From NCBI RefSeq assembly GCF_900142715.1, contig NZ_FRBX01000001.1:496001-560000 (forward strand): DNA of 64,000 bases. Reading direction: 5' to 3'. The stretch is from Flavobacterium pectinovorum. GTDB lineage: Bacteria; Bacteroidota; Bacteroidia; Flavobacteriales; Flavobacteriaceae. This document shows, one piece after another, positions 60,350 to 64,000 of this stretch; position 1 is the stretch's first letter; each line of letters begins with the position of its first letter. The translations under genes and the position numbers were made by a program. A model generated the notes under the pieces. It ran no database searches and had not been told where the DNA came from. It saw only the letters and a program-made list of their open reading frames with translations.

Positions 60350-61114
60350 TTGAAGATCTATTTTTTAGGTACCGGTACTTCTCAAGGTATTCCAATTATT
60401 GGAATCGATCATCCTGTTTGTAAAAGCACTGATGCTAAGGACAAAAGGCTCCGCGTATCCATCTGGATTACGTGGGATAATCATTCGTATGTCATAGATT
60501 GCGGGCCCGATTTCAGGCAGCAAATGCTTTCTTGCGGCTGTAGGCATATCGATGCAATTTTATTCACGCACGAACACGCAGATCACACGGCAGGTTTGGA
60601 TGATATTCGTCCGTTTAATTTTAGACAAGGCGAAATTCCGGTTTACGCGCATCAACGTGTAATTGATAATCTAAAACGCCGTTTTGATTATGTTTTCGAA
60701 ACCGTAAATAAATATCCCGGTGCGCCAAGCGTAAAAACCATCGAAGTTGTAAATGACAAACCTTTTGCTGTTGGCAATAAAATGGCAATTCCCGTAAATG
60801 TAATGCACGGTGAATTACAGGTTTTTGGCTACCGAATCGATGATTTTGCTTATTTGACAGATGTAAAAACGATTCATGAAACTGAGATTAAAAAACTGCA
60901 GAATTTAAAAGTTTTGGTCGTAAACGCCTTGCGTGTAGAACCTCATGACACACACTTTAATTTACAGGAAGCGCTTGATTTTATCAATCTGGTTAAGCCT
61001 GAAGTTGCTTATTTAACGCATATTAGCCACGTTTTAGGATTTCACGAAGAAGTACAAAAACAATTGCCTAAAAACGTTTTCCTGGCTTACGACAATTTAG
61101 AAATTACAATTTAA
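60350..61114 (+). CDS. MBL-fold metallohydrolase, PhnP-like cyclic phosphodiesterase
   Basis: A 254-residue metallo-beta-lactamase-fold hydrolase. Start TTG 60350 (M-KIYFLGTGTSQGIPIIG), with a -7-like box TATTTTTG at 60324-60331. Metal site HEHADH (His74, His76, Asp78, His79), CGPDFRQQ before it, and later His in VMHGELQVFGYR and LTHISHVLG. The pattern TSQGIP..HPVCKS matches PhnP, which opens 5-phosphoribosyl 1,2-cyclic phosphate; no phn cluster is nearby, so a general cyclic-nucleotide phosphodiesterase is possible. 13 bp precede the next gene. Confidence 0.85.
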   Translation: MKIYFLGTGTSQGIPIIGIDHPVCKSTDAKDKRLRVSIWITWDNHSYVIDCGPDFRQQMLSCGCRHIDAILFTHEHADHTAGLDDIRPFNFRQGEIPVYAHQRVIDNLKRRFDYVFETVNKYPGAPSVKTIEVVNDKPFAVGNKMAIPVNVMHGELQVFGYRIDDFAYLTDVKTIHETEIKKLQNLKVLVVNALRVEPHDTHFNLQEALDFINLVKPEVAYLTHISHVLGFHEEVQKQLPKNVFLAYDNLEITI

Positions 61115-61127
61115 TTATACCTACAAA

Positions 61128-61631
61128 ATGAAAAAATCCTTAATGCTTTACCTTTTTATCCTTGCGATATTAATGAATATTTTTACTTACATGTTTTATA
61201 GCCGAGAAGTAAAATTTGGTGAAGAGAGATATGAGAAAACTACAAAAAAGCTTAGAGATAGTATCAATTTGGTTTCAGGTCAATTAGCCGAGGCGGATTA
61301 TTTTTCCCTGTCTCATAATGAAAATGCGCAAAATTATTTTGACAACAGCGCTTCTGGCGGGAAAGTAATTTTATACGAAAAATTAATTCCAATTGTAACC
61401 GAAAAATTATTAGACCTAAATTCCAATCCAAAAGGGAATCCTTATACAGGACAGGATATGATTGATGGCAAGAAGTTTATCATCAACAAAGTCAAAATCT
61501 TAAATCACAGATGGATTATCGTTGATTTTAGTAACGGAGAATTGTGGGGAGAAGCTCTGTTGAAATACTTTGTTAACGATGACGAAAGCATTTCTTTCGA
61601 AACAAATCAATCACTTTTATATCAAAAATAA
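61128..61631 (+). CDS. Membrane-anchored hypothetical protein
   Basis: A 167-residue protein with one N-terminal helix (MLYLFILAILMNIFTYMF, about 5-22) followed by a coiled-coil-like segment (EERYEKTTKKLRDSINLVSG) and a soluble domain NHRWIIVDFSNGELWGEALL. No named family recognised, although such proteins are common in this group. Likely cotranscribed with the phosphodiesterase 13 bp upstream. Confidence 0.7.
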   Translation: MKKSLMLYLFILAILMNIFTYMFYSREVKFGEERYEKTTKKLRDSINLVSGQLAEADYFSLSHNENAQNYFDNSASGGKVILYEKLIPIVTEKLLDLNSNPKGNPYTGQDMIDGKKFIINKVKILNHRWIIVDFSNGELWGEALLKYFVNDDESISFETNQSLLYQK

Positions 61632-61637
61632 GAAAGA

Positions 61638-61676
61638 TTTTTCCTATTTTTGTGTTTAATCAATAAATAGGAAAAA
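61638..61676 (+). promoter_or_regulatory. Inverted repeat covering -7 box and start codon
   Basis: TTTTTCCTATTT (61638-61649) / AAATAGGAAAAA (61665-61676), 12-bp perfect arms, 15-nt loop. The left arm overlaps the -7-like TATTTTTG (61645-61652), and the last A of the right arm is the first base of ATG 61676. It could be a terminator of the gene before, or a structure affecting start of the next. Confidence 0.5.
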
Positions 61677-62098
61677 TGAAAAAAGTATTTTTATTTTCAG
61701 TTATTATAGGTCTTTCATTTTCTTGTGCCAAAAAAGTATCTCAAGAAAATAAAACAGAAACAAAACCCGAAAAAGTGATGGTTGGTGGTGATGTTGACAG
61801 CCACGGTTGTAAAGCTTCGGCAGGCTATACTTGGTCTATTGTTAAAAACAAATGTATTCGAATTTTTGAAGGCACAAAATTATCTCACACCGAAGAAAAC
61901 GGAAAAACATATACAACAGCTGCCTACGTAGTTTTTGAAGGCAACAAAGCAGAACTTTTTTTAGATACTCAAAAAGAATCGATCATTTTAGAAAGAAAAT
62001 CTGAAGGTGATTCGTGGGTAAATGGTGATTTACAATTAATTCCCTGGAAAGGTTATGTTTTGAAAAAAGCGGGGAAGATAATTTATACAGGACAATAA
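61676..62098 (+). CDS. Small lipoprotein
   Basis: A 140-residue lipoprotein (lipobox LSFSC, Cys17). The mature part has DVDSHGCKASAGYTWSIVKNK and CIRIFEGTKL, with two Cys that may pair; this block is known to me from many Bacteroidota lipoproteins of unknown role. The C-terminal domain (DLQLIPWKGYVLKK) is a small beta-sheet. ATG at 61676. Confidence 0.8.
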   Translation: MKKVFLFSVIIGLSFSCAKKVSQENKTETKPEKVMVGGDVDSHGCKASAGYTWSIVKNKCIRIFEGTKLSHTEENGKTYTTAAYVVFEGNKAELFLDTQKESIILERKSEGDSWVNGDLQLIPWKGYVLKKAGKIIYTGQ

Positions 62099-62106
62099 AG
62101 TTTACA

Positions 62107-62148
62107 GTCGCAGTTTTTAGTCTCAGTTATTGGGCTGAAAATTGCGAC
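62107..62148. repeat. Intergenic hairpin
   Basis: GTCGCAGTTTT (62107-62117) / AAAATTGCGAC (62138-62148), one mismatch. It resembles the hairpin at 8485-8533 (both start GTTTACAGTC) and lies between two convergent genes. Confidence 0.55.
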
Positions 62149-62150
62149 TT

Positions 62151-62738
62151 TTACAAAATCTGATGTGTCATAAAAATGATCGCATAAATCCAAAAATTAT
62201 AAAGGATTGTAAAACTGAATCCGTACAAAGCGCTGTTTATAAAATTGCCTCTGCATTTTGAGGATTTTTTAAAAACAAGTCTCATTGCTCTAAAAAAAAT
62301 CCAATAAAGCATTGCTGTAAAAGTCAATATAGAGATCCATAAAACTGCTCCAAAAGCCCATAATAAATAGCTGATTATAAAAGCCACGATAAACCACAAA
62401 ATAAGGCTAACGATAATTCCTAAAATACTATCACTAGATTCTGCAACAGAAGAACAGTCGCCTTCCATTAGAGAATTTTTTAGAAAATCAATTTTTTTAT
62501 GATCAAAACGATCTGTTATTTCGCCTAAATTATCTTTTATTTTTACTCCGTTATACAATCCAATTGATATAAATAAAAAGAAGGCTAAAGATAAAATTGT
62601 AGTTGATAGTAATGAGTTTTCAAAAAGTGATCTATGATTTCCAAAACCAAAAATCCATACAGATATAATCGTTAAGCTTATGACAATAAGAGTAATTATA
62701 AAAATGTTTCGGGAATTGAGAATTTTATAATTACTCAT
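62151..62738 (-). CDS. Hypothetical membrane protein
   Basis: A 195-residue protein with about five hydrophobic segments (IFIITLIVISLTIISVWI, LSTTILSLAFFLFISIGLYN, IVSLILWFIVAFIISYLLWA, LWISILTFTAMLYWIFF and a final one) and a cytoplasmic segment DRFDHKKIDFLKNSLMEGDC. Two close Cys occur (SSKCRG, GDCSS). No known family. Confidence 0.65.
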   Translation of the reverse strand: MSNYKILNSRNIFIITLIVISLTIISVWIFGFGNHRSLFENSLLSTTILSLAFFLFISIGLYNGVKIKDNLGEITDRFDHKKIDFLKNSLMEGDCSSVAESSDSILGIIVSLILWFIVAFIISYLLWAFGAVLWISILTFTAMLYWIFFRAMRLVFKKSSKCRGNFINSALYGFSFTILYNFWIYAIIFMTHQIL

Positions 62739-62805
62739 ATATTAAGAAGGTAAATTTACTTTTATCAACAACTATAACTGAAAACTGAAACTGGGACTGA
62801 AAACT

Positions 62806-63450
62806 TTAAGAAGCCAGCCAATTCTTAAAATCAAAGAAATTCTGAGGCGCAACTCCGTGGCCAACAGGATATTCTTTATAAGTAACCGGGATATTTAATT
62901 TTTCCAGAATTGCAGGAGTTTTTCTCGCCCAGTCAATTTGAATAACCTGATCTACAGTTCCGTGTGAAGCGAATATTTTTAAGTTTTTAAAGTCGTTTTT
63001 CTCAAAACCTTCTTTGATAATTTCTTCATTAAAATAACCGCTCATTGCTACCACTCGCTGCACTTTTTCCGGATAAGAAAGCGCAACAGAATAACTCAAA
63101 ATAGAACCCTGACTAAAACCAACCAACGTTACATTATTAGCATCAATTGGATAATTGGTAACCAATTCATCAATAAATTTTGCGATTACATCACGAGATG
63201 TTTTCGCTTGTTCGTTATCCGAAAATTTATTCTGATCAGCATCAAAATTAATTGCGTACCAGGCATAAGCTCCGTATTGTAAATCATAAGGTGCTCTTGC
63301 TGAAATGATATAATAATGATCTGGAAGTTCTGTAGCAAACGAAAACAAATCGGCTTCGTTGCTGCCATATCCGTGTAATAAAAGTAAAACAGGATTTTTA
63401 TCTAAAATTACTTTTGGTTCTTGTATTTTATATTCTAAAGATAGATTCAT
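62806..63450 (-). CDS. Alpha/beta hydrolase, carboxylesterase/phospholipase type
   Basis: A 214-residue esterase of the carboxylesterase/YpfH group. Oxyanion region LLLLHGYGSNEADLFSFA, nucleophile Ser113 in LVGFSQGSI, acid Asp in SHGTVDQVIQ and catalytic His in YPVGHGVAPQNF. Hydrolyses short acyl esters, cytosolic. Monocistronic. Confidence 0.92.
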   Translation of the reverse strand: MNLSLEYKIQEPKVILDKNPVLLLLHGYGSNEADLFSFATELPDHYYIISARAPYDLQYGAYAWYAINFDADQNKFSDNEQAKTSRDVIAKFIDELVTNYPIDANNVTLVGFSQGSILSYSVALSYPEKVQRVVAMSGYFNEEIIKEGFEKNDFKNLKIFASHGTVDQVIQIDWARKTPAILEKLNIPVTYKEYPVGHGVAPQNFFDFKNWLAS

Positions 63451-63549
63451 TTCTTTGGAAGTTATGAGTTATAAGTTTTGAGTTATGAGATTCCTTTAAA
63501 GTTGATATAGTGTAAAATAAAATCAGTTTTTATCTGCGTTTTTGCTTGC

Positions 63550-63620
63550 AAATCCGCGTCATCCGTGTTCAAATTAATACGCTAACAAAAACAGATTCGC
63601 TAAAGCGAAAACGCGGATTT
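63550..63620. repeat. Inverted repeat with AAATCCGCGT arms
   Basis: AAATCCGCGT (63550-63559) / ACGCGGATTT (63611-63620). The left side, AAATCCGCGTCATCCGTG, repeats the sequence seen at 58702-58722 (one copy CGTCATCTGCG). Non-coding; part of a dispersed family. Confidence 0.6.
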
Positions 63621-63688
63621 TAACGGATTTCTTTTTAAAAACTTGATATTTATTGGGATTTGGAATTTTAAAAATTGGAATTTAAACA

Positions 63689-64000
63689 TTATCTAATCGA
63701 TTTAAACCACTTTTGAAATATAGTTCCAACTAAAGGAATCGGTCTCATCTGTCCCTGAATAGCACTGAAAATTCCGTAAGTCCATAAAATAGAAATACAA
63801 ATCCACATTGGGAAAGTGATAAAAAAGCTGTCAAAATTACTGATTATAGCTCCGAAAGAAATAAACGTAAGCGATAAACCTAAAGCCTGACGAATATGAA
63901 AAGAAGCAAAACTATTTTTATTTTCAGAGTTCATGGACATTGCAATTAAAACTCCAATAATTAAAATATAACTGGTAATTGCGATTGATTTTCCCTCTTC
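63689..64000 (-). CDS. Tic20/DUF4870-like membrane protein, cut by the window end
   Basis: The frame is open to the last base of the window: residues before the first ATG at 63940 are EEGKSIAITSYILIIGVLIA, the first helix of the family, so the start lies beyond the window. Then SMNSENKNSFASFHIRQALG (amphipathic loop with HIRQ), two more helices and the family-typical GQMRPIPLVGTIFQKWFKSI. Four-helix fold of the Tic20-like/import-component group; function in bacteria unknown. Confidence 0.8.
   Translation of the reverse strand, partial: EEGKSIAITSYILIIGVLIAMSMNSENKNSFASFHIRQALGLSLTFISFGAIISNFDSFFITFPMWICISILWTYGIFSAIQGQMRPIPLVGTIFQKWFKSIR

Noticed and set aside
1-64000. tRNA, rRNA or other stable RNA genes
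   Set aside because: No cloverleaf arms, GGTTCGAATCC-type T-loops or rRNA words were recognised by eye; a covariance search could still find small RNAs.

Overview
The window looks like a chromosomal segment of a Flavobacterium-type member of the Bacteroidota. It is AT-rich. Several promoters have the family's -7 box TAnnTTTG with an upstream TTG or TTTG and no strong Shine-Dalgarno. Typical protein families are present: a SusC/SusD pair, DUF3810, DUF4834, DUF4268, many small lipoproteins, and ECF sigma factors beside membrane proteins. I saw no rRNA, tRNA, CRISPR array, prophage or insertion sequence. Intergenic spaces carry many long hairpins and short repeats.

Layout. 0-9 kb: a 5'-truncated nitronate monooxygenase, small unknowns, a NUDIX hydrolase, a PlsC-type acyltransferase, an ECF sigma factor with a 4-helix membrane partner, a DUF3810 protein with an HEMAH motif, a ParE-type toxin-antitoxin pair and a PepD-type dipeptidase. 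9-19 kb: a 36-residue Lys-rich protein, a cupin, a DEAD-box helicase with a Gly/Arg tail, RdgB, an ABC exporter, a GH88 unsaturated-glycan hydrolase, a tandem pair of paralogous lipoproteins and an FMN-binding glutamate-synthase-like protein. 19-26 kb: a nitrogen-oxide locus with an NYN/LOTUS protein, a three-Cys Rrf2 regulator, an azurin-like lipoprotein, the di-iron repair protein Ric/ScdA, a polytopic protein with a HAHSH motif, and the convergent operon nirK (cytochrome c fusion) - formylglycine-generating-enzyme-like - SCO. A dyad AAAGA-N8-TCTTT recurs in front of rrf2, ric and nirK, with a weaker copy between rrf2 and the NYN gene, so the Rrf2 protein is probably the local regulator.

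26-42 kb: a serine-palmitoyltransferase-like enzyme (sphingolipid or sulfonolipid synthesis), a GNAT-like protein, a beta-barrel protein, YfhO, a glycosyltransferase, a flippase, an MscS channel and uvrA. 42-54 kb: a polysaccharide utilisation locus that reads as laminarin/beta-glucan directed. It has a membrane sensor-regulator (propeller, Y_Y_Y, TM, LuxR-type HTH), SusC, SusD, a PKD-type surface lipoprotein and two GH16 enzymes. No GH3 or GH30 exo-enzyme is in the window. 54-64 kb: an ECF sigma factor with a 47-residue conserved-looking protein behind it, a TPR protein, an endonuclease III lacking the usual Fe-S cysteines, BCP peroxiredoxin, a 486-residue protein of unclear function, an MBL-fold phosphodiesterase, small lipoproteins, a carboxylesterase and a Tic20/DUF4870-like protein cut by the window end.

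The most interesting signals are the Rrf2 operator set and its NO-linked genes, the inverted-repeat family between genes, the small unlisted proteins, and the Fe-S-less endonuclease III. All functions are read from sequence motifs and remembered family features. No searches were run.
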